8,978 nucleotides of DNA from CAYSBE01 sp046309355 (GTDB lineage Bacteria > Bacteroidota > Bacteroidia > UKL13-3). Positions 1 to 6,947 of the stretch are shown in pieces. The stretch lies in assembly GCA_046309355.1 (NCBI GenBank), contig JBKCPL010000073.1, positions 1-8,978 on the forward strand, written 5' to 3'. Under the pieces are notes generated by a model. It made no database searches and was not told the origin of the DNA. It saw only the letters and a program-made list of their open reading frames with translations. The first letter of the stretch is position 1. Each line of letters starts with the position of its first letter. Position numbers and translations under genes: made by a program.

Positions 1-1251
1 TTTCTTGACTGCTTTATAAGCGTTTAATCTACCACTACCGAGTAAACCTGGATATAAGTCTGCATCAGCTATAGGGTCTGTGGTTGATTTAATTATTTCT
101 TCAATTTCAGCCGGCTTTAAGCAAGGATTTACAGATAGCATCAATGCAGCAACAGCTACAACTTGTGGTGCTGCAATCGATGTTTTCCATCCGCAGCCAA
201 AACCTGCAGGACTTATTTCAGTTGTTGTAACACAATTTGAGGGAGCACATAAATCTATAAATGGATTTCTTGCTACGTTTCCTGAGTTGCCAACTGTCGA
301 GCTATATTGATTGTCATTACCAACACCACTTACTAATATGACACCAGGTATATTTGCTATATGAGAATGAAAACCTGCGTTAACTGTATTGCCAGCGGCA
401 ACAACTAACAATACACCAGAGTCTGTCATCTCTTTTGCTGCATTATAAGAAATACCCCCACTCCAACTTACTGAAATTATTTTATTACCATTTTTATAGG
501 CTTGATAAATTTGAGATGCTAAATCAGAACCATTAGTACAATAAAAATCGATTTTTGTATCGTAACCAATTGATGCAACTCCAATATTGTTATTTGTTTG
601 TGCACAAATAATACCTGCTGAACGTGTGCCATGACTTAAAGCTACCCCATTTAGGTTATTCGTACCATATACCGCATTAATTTTATTAATAAGGTCGAGA
701 TTATTTGTATCAATTTCTGTATCAACTACAGCTATTCTAACATTTGGTGATCCTGTAGTTATACTCCAAGCACATTGTGCTTGAACCATAGTCAATGCTA
801 TAGTGTCTGCCCACATCGTGTCTCTAGGTAGTTGCCATTCATCATTTATTGAAATTCGGTTTGGGCATTCCGATAAACTTTTCGGAGTTAAATCAATATA
901 TATTGTATCAAAAATATCCAATTCGTGTAATATGTCTACAAGCGAGTCAAGATCGCCTAAGCAAAATATGAAAAAAGTACCCTTTAGAAGCTCATTTGTT
1001 GTATTTTTATAAACTTCTATAAATCCAGTAACATTGTTAGCAATAAATATGTTGTTTAGAGTACTGTCTGATGTTTGATTTGAATTATCATAAATTGGAT
1101 AATAAATGCTATTAAAGTAATGACTTTTAAACCTTACTACAATATGATTACTATCATTAGAATTTGCAAGTAGATCATTACTAATCTGCATGAACATAAG
1201 GATTAAGATAATTCGTTTAAAAGTTTTGGTTTTGTGTTTTAGAGTTTTCAT
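1..1251 (-). CDS. Secreted S8 (subtilisin-like) serine peptidase, C-terminus cut by window edge
   Basis: This open frame runs from an ATG at 1251 to the left edge without a stop (417 codons seen), so the C-terminus is missing. The start gives a basic N-terminus and a hydrophobic stretch (residues about 14-23), consistent with a Sec signal peptide. Residues about 30-150 match no domain I recognise and may be a propeptide-like region. The catalytic domain follows, with Asp177 in RIAVVDTEID, His207 in SHGTRSAGII, the oxyanion Asn288 in VVAAGN, and Ser358 in WKTSIAAPQV. The full triad is therefore present. The motifs are slightly off: HGTR replaces the usual HGTH, and KTSIAAP replaces GTSMAAP. 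The family cleaves peptide bonds outside the cytoplasm; the substrate here is unknown. A type IX secretion sorting domain is common in such Bacteroidota proteins but would lie outside the window. The gene has the same orientation as all the others and is preceded by about 360 bp of non-coding DNA before repeat 1. Confidence 0.93.
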   Translation of the reverse strand, partial: MKTLKHKTKTFKRIILILMFMQISNDLLANSNDSNHIVVRFKSHYFNSIYYPIYDNSNQTSDSTLNNIFIANNVTGFIEVYKNTTNELLKGTFFIFCLGDLDSLVDILHELDIFDTIYIDLTPKSLSECPNRISINDEWQLPRDTMWADTIALTMVQAQCAWSITTGSPNVRIAVVDTEIDTNNLDLINKINAVYGTNNLNGVALSHGTRSAGIICAQTNNNIGVASIGYDTKIDFYCTNGSDLASQIYQAYKNGNKIISVSWSGGISYNAAKEMTDSGVLLVVAAGNTVNAGFHSHIANIPGVILVSGVGNDNQYSSTVGNSGNVARNPFIDLCAPSNCVTTTEISPAGFGCGWKTSIAAPQVVAVAALMLSVNPCLKPAEIEEIIKSTTDPIADADLYPGLLGSGRLNAYKAVKK

Positions 1252-1610
1252 ACTAAGGGTATTATTAAAGTCGATAAAAGCAGTACTATTTAATGTGTCT
1301 AAATTTGTTTAAACCACTGAAATATAAAATTTATACATTTATAAGTAATTACCAAATAAATTATCATACGATGTAACTGTATTAATATAAGTAATTGCAG
1401 CTCTTTTTGTGGCTGCTTTTTTTTGGGCTAAGTGTCGGGCAGCCACAAAATGTGCTGCAATGTGTGAAGGCAAAAAGCGGGGAGGAGAAAAATTAAATTA
1501 ATATCCACAGAGTTATCAATTGGTCGCAAAACAGGTAAGTCTGTATAACTAAAGTATTCTGGTTTTAAGGTTAAATATTGTCTTAAAAGTCGGTCTAATA
1601 CCATAGCCTA
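1252..1610. other. Non-coding gap upstream of the peptidase gene
   Basis: No convincing gene is seen on either strand in these 359 bases. The gap holds the long imperfect hairpin at 1395-1460 and a small 7-bp inverted repeat (TTTTAAG at 1563-1569, CTTAAAA at 1582-1588). It ends at repeat 1. The peptidase promoter presumably lies near 1260-1340, but I could not place a clean Bacteroidota -33/-7 pair (TTTG and TAnnTTTG). Confidence 0.6.
1395..1460. repeat. Long imperfect inverted repeat (22-bp arms)
   Basis: The left arm at 1395-1416 and the right arm at 1439-1460 match as reverse complements at 20 of 22 positions, for example TTTTGTGGCTGC against GCAGCCACAAAA. The loop of 22 bases begins with a run of eight T. 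The arms are long for a simple terminator and no plus-strand gene ends here. It could be a small palindromic repeat element or a structured leader of the peptidase transcript. Confidence 0.7.
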
Positions 1611-1736
1611 TAACGGTTTCTGGCTTGGCGAAGGTGGCGATTTTTACCACAAATGTTGATGCGGAGAATCAATGTTTGATTAACCAGAAATGTGTCTGCG
1701 GAGCACTGAACCGCCACTTTTGCCAAACCCGTGTTA
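1611..1736 (-). repeat. 126-bp structured repeat, copy 1 (attC-like)
   Basis: The copy starts with TAACGGTTTC and ends with CCCGTGTTA. The stem arms at 1622-1642 and 1709-1729 are reverse complements at 17 of 21 positions, and two of the mismatches would form G-U pairs in RNA. Seven bases separate TAAC from the stem on the left, but only three separate the stem from GTTA on the right. A small hairpin (AATCAA, TGT, TTGATT; 1667-1681) sits at the exact centre. The minus strand is assigned because the adjacent genes read into the repeat in that direction. It shares length, ends and fold with the copies at 5923, 6806 and 8851, although most of its inner sequence differs. Confidence 0.82.
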
Positions 1737-1955
1737 CCTGCTGGTGTTTCTGTCGAGTTAATAGTTACTTGTATATTTGTATTTCTGTATAATAATCATT
1801 CTACCTATATGATCTAATGCTCCATAAAGATTGTACAATTGAAATTTTGCTGTTCTATTCTCAATTTTGTAAAATGATTGAAATTGAAAGTCAAGAAGTG
1901 TTTGTTTTGACAAAAATACTAATGACCAAAGCAAGTGCTTTTAGTTCTAAATTTT

Positions 1956-2813
1956 CTATTGTACTATTATTTTTGTTTTTATTGATATACCACAAGCACC
2001 AAAATAGCCCAAGGCGTTTTTATCAGGTTTATCTAAATTCACGATATTACCTTTTATTCTTCCTGGTGGCACATCACCAGAAACTGGCGATGATGCTGTT
2101 AAATTGAATATAGAGTAATAGTAATTATACATTTGTTCAGAGATGTTCAGTTGATGTAGTCTTGCTGTGTCGCCAGTAACCACAGGAAAATTATCAAAAG
2201 GCAAATAATTAATTAGCGGTTGTCCGTTGAAAAAATCATCTTTTTGTATGGCTCTATAAATGTTGCCTGGTGAAGGATTTATCATTAATTTATCGTTTAT
2301 ATACAATTGCCATAAATAGAAGTTTCTTTCATTCAAAGGATCAGTTGTGTTTACTGTGATAAAATTACCTTCTGGACTACCTAAAGCAGAAGGGAAATAA
2401 TTTACTGTAAGACTATCTATGGCAGCACCTTCTACTTTCAGAGTTTCATAAGCATTGTATTCATCTCCTTCGTAGTTTATTATTAACTTATAAGTTTTGT
2501 TGGTTGCTGCAATAAAACCACTCCTGTAAACCCCATTTACGATATGTTTATATGTGTATGTATTTGTTCCATCATTTACCATAACGATTGCGTTTGTTAC
2601 AGGTAGTGGATTACTATTGCCTGTATAATTTGCGGAAAGGCTGAGCTTTATTTCTTGCTGTTTGATAATTGTGTCTATACCAAGAAGTAAGTTTCCCTCA
2701 ACAACCAATTTTGGACTGGCATTTTTCAAATCTAAATTGGTTTCCTTTTCACAAGCAGAAAAAATAATTATTGTTACTGCCACTAGGCAGATTTTTAATA
2801 TTAAGTTCATCAA
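1956..2813 (-). CDS. DUF4249 family outer-membrane lipoprotein
   Basis: A 285-residue protein with a lipoprotein signal: a hydrophobic stretch and the lipobox FSAC, with Cys21 as the lipidated residue, followed by EKETNLDL. The PKLVVEGNLL segment just after the N-terminus, the beta-rich body and the C-terminal GYFGACGIS are typical of the DUF4249 family, and the length fits. Members usually sit beside a TonB-dependent receptor in Bacteroidota, and here the start is only 9 bp after the receptor stop, so the two are almost surely co-transcribed. By analogy with SusC/SusD-type pairs, the protein may be a surface partner that binds or hands over the substrate, but this is inference because the family has no established function that I know of. 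The ligand cannot be read from sequence. Confidence 0.88.
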   Translation of the reverse strand: MMNLILKICLVAVTIIIFSACEKETNLDLKNASPKLVVEGNLLLGIDTIIKQQEIKLSLSANYTGNSNPLPVTNAIVMVNDGTNTYTYKHIVNGVYRSGFIAATNKTYKLIINYEGDEYNAYETLKVEGAAIDSLTVNYFPSALGSPEGNFITVNTTDPLNERNFYLWQLYINDKLMINPSPGNIYRAIQKDDFFNGQPLINYLPFDNFPVVTGDTARLHQLNISEQMYNYYYSIFNLTASSPVSGDVPPGRIKGNIVNLDKPDKNALGYFGACGISIKTKIIVQ

Positions 2814-2822
2814 TGTATTTTT

Positions 2823-5252
2823 TTAAAATTTAAATTCGTAACTAACGCTTGGTATTATACCAAAATAGGTAAGCTTATAAGCCTTATTGTTGCCTGTGCC
2901 TAATCCAGTTTCACTATTGTTGTTAGTCAAGGTTTCTTTGAAGGTAATATTTGCGGCATTTTGACGGTTATACACATTGTAAATACCAAATACCCATTGA
3001 CTTTTCCATCGTTTTGTTTGTTTACCTTTTAACGTCGCTGCAATATCCAATCTGTGGTAATTGGGCAATCGATATGCATTGCGTTCGCTATATTCTGGTA
3101 TAGAAAGTCCGTTAAATGAGTATTTTGATTCAGGATAGGTAGCAGGTCTGCCCGATTGGTAAATGAAATTTGCAGAAATAGACCATTTCTCCGAAATTTT
3201 ATAGTTTCCAGTAATGGCAATATTGTGAGGTTTGTCATAATTTGTTGAATAATACGCTCCGTTATTAATTCCTCTTCCACCATCAACTCCTAAAGTTCTG
3301 CGCTCTGCTTTTGATAACGTGTAACTAATCCAACCAGTAAACCTTCCTTCACTTTTCTTTACCATAAATTCTAAACCATAAGACCTTGCATCGCCATTGA
3401 GAATGATGGTTTCAGGAGAATTACTGAGAAGTGGTGAAGCACCGTCAATAAAGTCAAATTGATTTTGCATCCATTTATAATAGGCTTCAACACTAAATTC
3501 ATAAGTATTGTCCTTTAAATTTCGGAAATAACCTGATGCAATTTGGTCTGCAATTTGTGGTTTTATGAATGATGAGCTTGGCGTAAAGATATCCAATGGA
3601 GTTGGAGAAGTTGCAGTAGAAAGCAAATGAATGTACTGGTACATTCGGTTATACCCCAACTTTATGCTCGACACATTATTGACTTGATAGTTTATACTTA
3701 ATCGTGGCTCAAAGCCAAAAGAATTGTTTAAGAGTTCATTTTTCCCATAATTCTTGTAGGATGAAATAGTTCCTTTCGCATAATTATTGATGACTGGATT
3801 ATAAACAACCGGTTTCCCATTCTCGAATACTGGAATGGAGTCGTTTGCCATTTGAGCGAATTGAGATATTCTTAATCCGTACATTATTGTAAGTCTGTTA
3901 GAAATCCGGTAATCTTCCTGTAGGTATGCATAATTCTCAACAGCCCTTTTTTCCTTATAATTGGTCGGATTAATTGTAGATTTTGCTCCAAAAGGTTTAA
4001 TATTTCCCGGATTGAATTGATATAAAATGGAACCTACACCAAAATTTATCTTGTGTTTTTCTCCTGAATAATAGTCAAAATCAGCTTTGAAGTTTACATT
4101 TGAAAGGGAAGAGTTCCATTGAAAACTATTACCCGGATAAAAAGTAATTTCATAATCGTAGTTAGAATAAATGGCACTAACATTCATAAATAGTTTTGGA
4201 CTAAACAAGTGATTCCAGCGTAATGTACCTGTTATATTCCCCCAAGTATTTCCAAACCCATTAGGCACATCTATTTTATCCCTACCAAAGTACCCTGATA
4301 GGAATATTCTATCTTTGGAAGATAAACGATAGTTGCTCCTCAAATTGAGGTCATAGAAATAAAGTTTGTTACGATTGATAGTTGTATCGGATAAAAGCGG
4401 TAAGAATATATCTGCATAAGACCTTCTTGCTGAAAGAAGAAAAGAACCTTTTGCACCATCTTCGTGCACTTTGCCAATTGGTGCTTCTAGAGTTACCCTG
4501 CTTGATAGAAGCCCAATCCCACCTGTGGCGGTAAATTTCTTATTGTTTCCTTCTCTCATCCTTATATCTAATACAGAGGAAAGTCTACCACCATATTTTG
4601 AAGGTATTCCGCCCTTGTATATGGTAGCATCTTTGAGTGCATCAGCATTAAAAACAGAGAAAAAACCCAATAAATGAGACGGATTGTAAACAATAGCTTC
4701 ATCTAGTAAAATCAAATTTTGGTCTGCAGATCCTCCTCTTACATTAAAACCTCCCGAACCTTCATTGGGAGCAGAAACACCCGGCAATAATTGAATAGAC
4801 TTTATAACATCTGCTTCGCCAAGCACCATAGGGATTTGCTTGATATCCTTCGCAGATATTTTCTCCACAGACATATCAGTACTAATTATTTTTTGTTCTT
4901 TATTTGTAGAAGAAACTACTACTTCGTTTAAGGATGTGACTTTCTCTTTTAATGAAATATCTAAGGTTAGATTAGTTGCAACATCAATTGTGATTCTTTT
5001 TTGCTCGTAGTTTATATAGTTTACCGATAAAACACATCTGCCTTTATCTACCGTCAATGAATAAAAACCATAAGCGTTTGATGATACCCCAATTTTAGAA
5101 TTTTCAATTTGTATTGTTGCCCCAATAAGGAACTCATTTGTTAAGCTGTCTCTTAAATAACCAGACAAGGTGTATTTCTGAGCATTTGCAGCGAATGCCA
5201 CAAAAATAGTTGCTATAATTAGCCAGCATTTTAATTTGATTACCATAAACAT
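2823..5252 (-). CDS. TonB-dependent outer-membrane receptor
   Basis: An 809-residue outer-membrane transporter that would import a ligand using energy relayed by TonB-ExbB-ExbD. A signal peptide ends near AANAQ (residues 21-25). A carboxypeptidase-regulatory-like beta domain follows (about 28-103; GATIQI and YGFYSLTV are typical), then a short EVVVSS stretch (110-115). The plug domain (about 125-235) shows SIQLLPGV, GGFNVRGGSADQNLILLDEAIVYNP (split by residues 167-191) and the IYKGGIPSKYGGRLSSVLDI region. The rest is the 22-strand beta-barrel, ending in SYEFKF with a terminal Phe, as barrel proteins do. The length is normal for the family. The start at 5252 (MFMVIK) could equally be the Met two codons later. 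It lies 66 bp after a Crp/Fnr regulator gene and 9 bp before a DUF4249 gene, so it reads as the main gene of an uptake operon. The substrate is unknown. Confidence 0.95.
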   Translation of the reverse strand: MFMVIKLKCWLIIATIFVAFAANAQKYTLSGYLRDSLTNEFLIGATIQIENSKIGVSSNAYGFYSLTVDKGRCVLSVNYINYEQKRITIDVATNLTLDISLKEKVTSLNEVVVSSTNKEQKIISTDMSVEKISAKDIKQIPMVLGEADVIKSIQLLPGVSAPNEGSGGFNVRGGSADQNLILLDEAIVYNPSHLLGFFSVFNADALKDATIYKGGIPSKYGGRLSSVLDIRMREGNNKKFTATGGIGLLSSRVTLEAPIGKVHEDGAKGSFLLSARRSYADIFLPLLSDTTINRNKLYFYDLNLRSNYRLSSKDRIFLSGYFGRDKIDVPNGFGNTWGNITGTLRWNHLFSPKLFMNVSAIYSNYDYEITFYPGNSFQWNSSLSNVNFKADFDYYSGEKHKINFGVGSILYQFNPGNIKPFGAKSTINPTNYKEKRAVENYAYLQEDYRISNRLTIMYGLRISQFAQMANDSIPVFENGKPVVYNPVINNYAKGTISSYKNYGKNELLNNSFGFEPRLSINYQVNNVSSIKLGYNRMYQYIHLLSTATSPTPLDIFTPSSSFIKPQIADQIASGYFRNLKDNTYEFSVEAYYKWMQNQFDFIDGASPLLSNSPETIILNGDARSYGLEFMVKKSEGRFTGWISYTLSKAERRTLGVDGGRGINNGAYYSTNYDKPHNIAITGNYKISEKWSISANFIYQSGRPATYPESKYSFNGLSIPEYSERNAYRLPNYHRLDIAATLKGKQTKRWKSQWVFGIYNVYNRQNAANITFKETLTNNNSETGLGTGNNKAYKLTYFGIIPSVSYEFKF

Positions 5253-5318
5253 TGATTCGATTTATGGCTGCAAAATTGATGCTAATGAAAAAGAAAAACA
5301 TTGACAAATGATAAAAAA

Positions 5319-5888
5319 TCACTTCTTGCCTTTCAGTCGGCTCAAACTTTCTTGGGTAATGCCCAAGTAGCTTGCTACAATTTTGTTTGATAATCGTTGA
5401 ATAATGGCAGGATTAGTTTGCAACAAAAAGTCGTATCGCTGCTTGGCAGACATCTTTAAAAAACTCTCCAAGCGCCAATGATTAGTAATATAAGCAACTT
5501 CAAGTTGTTTATTGTATAAATCTCGAGCTAGTGTTGTTTCTTCTATTATTTTTTTAAAGTCGTTGTATGATATTTGAAGAAGTTCTGATTGTTCAGTTGC
5601 TTCTATAAATTCATTGGTAGTGGTCTGAGAAATGAAAGCGTGTATTGTAGTAATGAATTGATTTTCTGTAGCAACATATCTTGTTGCTTCACGTCCATAG
5701 TCATCAATAAAGTATGCCCGAACAGAACCCTTGCAAACGAAATATGTATATCGACAAATATCTCCTTTTGAAATTAGGATTTCGTTCTTTTTTACGATTT
5801 TTTCTTTAAATGCAGATACAACTTGTTCTATTTCGGTTGTTGTTGTCTGAAAGTTGTTAGAAAAATATGTCTTTAATATTTCTGTCAT
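5319..5888 (-). CDS. Crp/Fnr family transcriptional regulator
   Basis: A 189-residue cytoplasmic regulator. Residues about 10-118 form a cyclic-nucleotide-binding-like beta-roll (ISKGDICRYTYFVCKGSVRAY, interrupted here only for naming, at 39-59), followed by the dimer helix (about 115-145). A C-terminal winged helix-turn-helix ends in NKIVASYLGITQESLSRLK (168-186), the recognition region typical of short Bacteroidota Crp/Fnr proteins. The Arg/Ser pair needed for strong cAMP binding is not evident and there is no iron-sulfur cysteine cluster, so the effector is unknown. It is the first gene of its segment, 34 bp after repeat 2, and lies 66 bp upstream of the TonB receptor gene in the same direction. 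A role in controlling the receptor operon is plausible but inferred. Confidence 0.92.
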   Translation of the reverse strand: MTEILKTYFSNNFQTTTTEIEQVVSAFKEKIVKKNEILISKGDICRYTYFVCKGSVRAYFIDDYGREATRYVATENQFITTIHAFISQTTTNEFIEATEQSELLQISYNDFKKIIEETTLARDLYNKQLEVAYITNHWRLESFLKMSAKQRYDFLLQTNPAIIQRLSNKIVASYLGITQESLSRLKGKK

Positions 5889-5922
5889 TTTTAATTGTAT
5901 GGTGTCGTTCTACACTTGCAGG

Positions 5923-6048
5923 TAACGTTTTCGGGCTTTGCGTTCGGGCGGGTTTTGGAGCACAATACTGTCAACCAGCACTGAACTTAAATAGAAGCAC
6001 AAAGCTACAATTTTTCACAAAACCCCGCCTGACGCAAAACCCGTGTTA
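5923..6048 (-). repeat. 126-bp structured repeat, copy 2 (attC-like)
   Basis: The copy runs from TAACGTTTTC to CCCGTGTTA. It has the longest stem of the four: arms at 5933-5957 and 6018-6042 match at 21 of 25 positions. The spacer from TAAC to the stem is six bases and from the stem to GTTA two. By eye it is identical to copy 3 at 112 of 126 positions with no indels. It begins (in minus-strand reading) 10 bp after the stop of the gene at 6059 and ends 34 bp before the start of the regulator gene at 5888. Confidence 0.88.
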
Positions 6049-6805
6049 GCACCAGTATTTATTTTTGTTCTTTCAAAACACTCACCAAAAACTGTCCAAA
6101 ATTTAGGTCAACCGGGTAAATTCTTCCCGTGTTGAAGCTTAAACCAACTGGATTATACAAGTTTGGTCCAACACCAAAACCATTTACAGAAAGATGTTTG
6201 GGAAGACGTCCTTCTTTCCCTACAATCCAAACTTTAGCACCTAAAAAGCCTCCAATACTAACAGTAGCCTCGCTTCCAACAGTATTTTGGTAAGAAATGT
6301 ATTCCATTGGATTTAGTATAACTTTACGTTCGTTAAATTTTATTTTTTTAGCTGTCTGTCTTTTGTCGATGTCGCCAATAACGTAAACCATGTTTTTCGG
6401 ATATAATTCCAAATTACTTTTAATATCCAGCTCACTTAAATAGTAAATTGTCATAACAATAGTCATTGTATCGTTAGAATTTAATACAGTGTCCAACTTA
6501 AAGGAATTACCGCCTAATTTATTTGCGTTTTCCCAAAATGAGTTAAATAATGTTGCAATCGTTTGTTTTCCTGTATTTAGCGTAAGCCCTTTTAGAGTCG
6601 CTATTTTTTGTTTTTCTGTAAGATTGAATTCATTGATAATAAATTCAAATGTATTCACAGTGTGTTTTTCAGTGTCAGGATTTTTATTTATGACCTGAAC
6701 ATTTTGCCCAAACACTGTAGTCAGTGTTGAAATAGTTAAAAAAAGAAAAGTTAATTTTTTCATTAAATCTTTCTGTTTATCTGAGTATTAAGAAAATATT
6801 GGTGC
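6049..6805 (-). mobile_element. Putative gene cassette B: single secreted-protein gene
   Basis: This segment of about 0.76 kb lies between repeats 2 and 3. It has the clearest matched ends: GTTAGCACCA at 6045-6054 against TGGTGCTAAC at 6800-6809, extending to 15 of 16 positions (6045-6060 and 6794-6809). The left arm reaches into the stop codon of the only gene. One gene filling a short segment with a structured site directly after its stop is the classical shape of an integron gene cassette. The mobility is inferred. Confidence 0.58.
6059..6763 (-). CDS. Secreted protein of unknown function
   Basis: A 234-residue protein that I do not recognise. The start at 6763 gives a clean Sec signal peptide (MKKLTFLFLTISTLTTVFG, with likely cleavage before Gln20) and no lipobox cysteine, so the product is likely periplasmic or secreted. 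The mature part has a predicted helical start (about 40-85, including a WENANKLGGNSFKLD stretch) and then beta-prone segments. The C-terminal third (about 165-230) is rich in glycine and aromatics (IGGFLGAKVWIVG, VNGFGVGPNLYNPVGLSF). No catalytic motif stands out. It is the only gene between repeats 2 and 3. Its stop is 10 bp from repeat 2 and its start 42 bp from repeat 3, so it has almost no DNA of its own for a promoter. The intact frame, signal peptide and repeat-bounded position argue that the gene is real. Confidence 0.78.
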   Translation of the reverse strand: MKKLTFLFLTISTLTTVFGQNVQVINKNPDTEKHTVNTFEFIINEFNLTEKQKIATLKGLTLNTGKQTIATLFNSFWENANKLGGNSFKLDTVLNSNDTMTIVMTIYYLSELDIKSNLELYPKNMVYVIGDIDKRQTAKKIKFNERKVILNPMEYISYQNTVGSEATVSIGGFLGAKVWIVGKEGRLPKHLSVNGFGVGPNLYNPVGLSFNTGRIYPVDLNFGQFLVSVLKEQK

Positions 6806-6931
6806 TAACGGTTTCGGGCTTGGCGTTCGGGCGGGTTTCGGAGCACAAAATTGTCAACCAGTACTGAACTTGAATAGAAGCACAAAGCTCCAAGTTTGCA
6901 CGTCACCCCGACTGACGCAAAACCCGTGTTA
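6806..6931 (-). repeat. 126-bp structured repeat, copy 3 (attC-like)
   Basis: The copy runs from TAACGGTTTC to CCCGTGTTA. Stem arms at 6816-6835 and 6906-6925 match at 13 of 20 positions, strongest in the outer half (GGG, TT, GCGT). Spacers are six bases on the left and two on the right. GC content is 64 of 126 (51%), clearly higher than the AT-rich genes around it. It lies 16 bp after the stop of the alpha/beta hydrolase gene and 42 bp before the start of the secreted-protein gene, in minus-strand reading. Confidence 0.87.
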
Positions 6932-6947
6932 GCGGCTCGGGCTTTTC

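Larger units (their letters stand above)
1737..5922 (-). mobile_element. Putative gene cassette A: regulator, TonB receptor, DUF4249 lipoprotein
   Basis: This segment lies between repeats 1 and 2. Its two ends match as inverted copies: GTTACCTGC at 1733-1741 and its reverse complement at 5918-5926. The match runs five bases beyond the GTTA shared by all repeats. The segment carries three minus-strand genes in apparent operon order. About 220 bp (1737-1955) between the last stop and repeat 1 hold no gene I can support. At about 4.2 kb it is large for an integron-type cassette, which usually holds one gene. The cassette reading is inferred from the repeat layout; no recombinase is seen. Confidence 0.5.

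Noticed and set aside
1500..1520. DnaA-box-like ATATCCACA suggesting a replication origin
   Set aside because: It is a single box with one mismatch from TTATCCACA, with no cluster of boxes, no AT-rich unwinding array beyond background and no replication gene nearby.
1928..1941. AAAGC-AAGT-GCTTT hairpin as terminator of the receptor operon
   Set aside because: The stem is only five base pairs and on the minus strand it is not followed by a T run, so it is too weak to call.
1817..2107. Plus-strand open frame of 96 codons
   Set aside because: Its second half is antisense to the DUF4249 gene, the protein is low-complexity and hydrophobic without a recognisable family, and it opposes the direction of every supported gene.
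5134..5322. Minus-strand open frame of 62 codons between the regulator and receptor genes
   Set aside because: It overlaps the receptor N-terminus in another frame and looks like a chance reading of an AT-rich gap.
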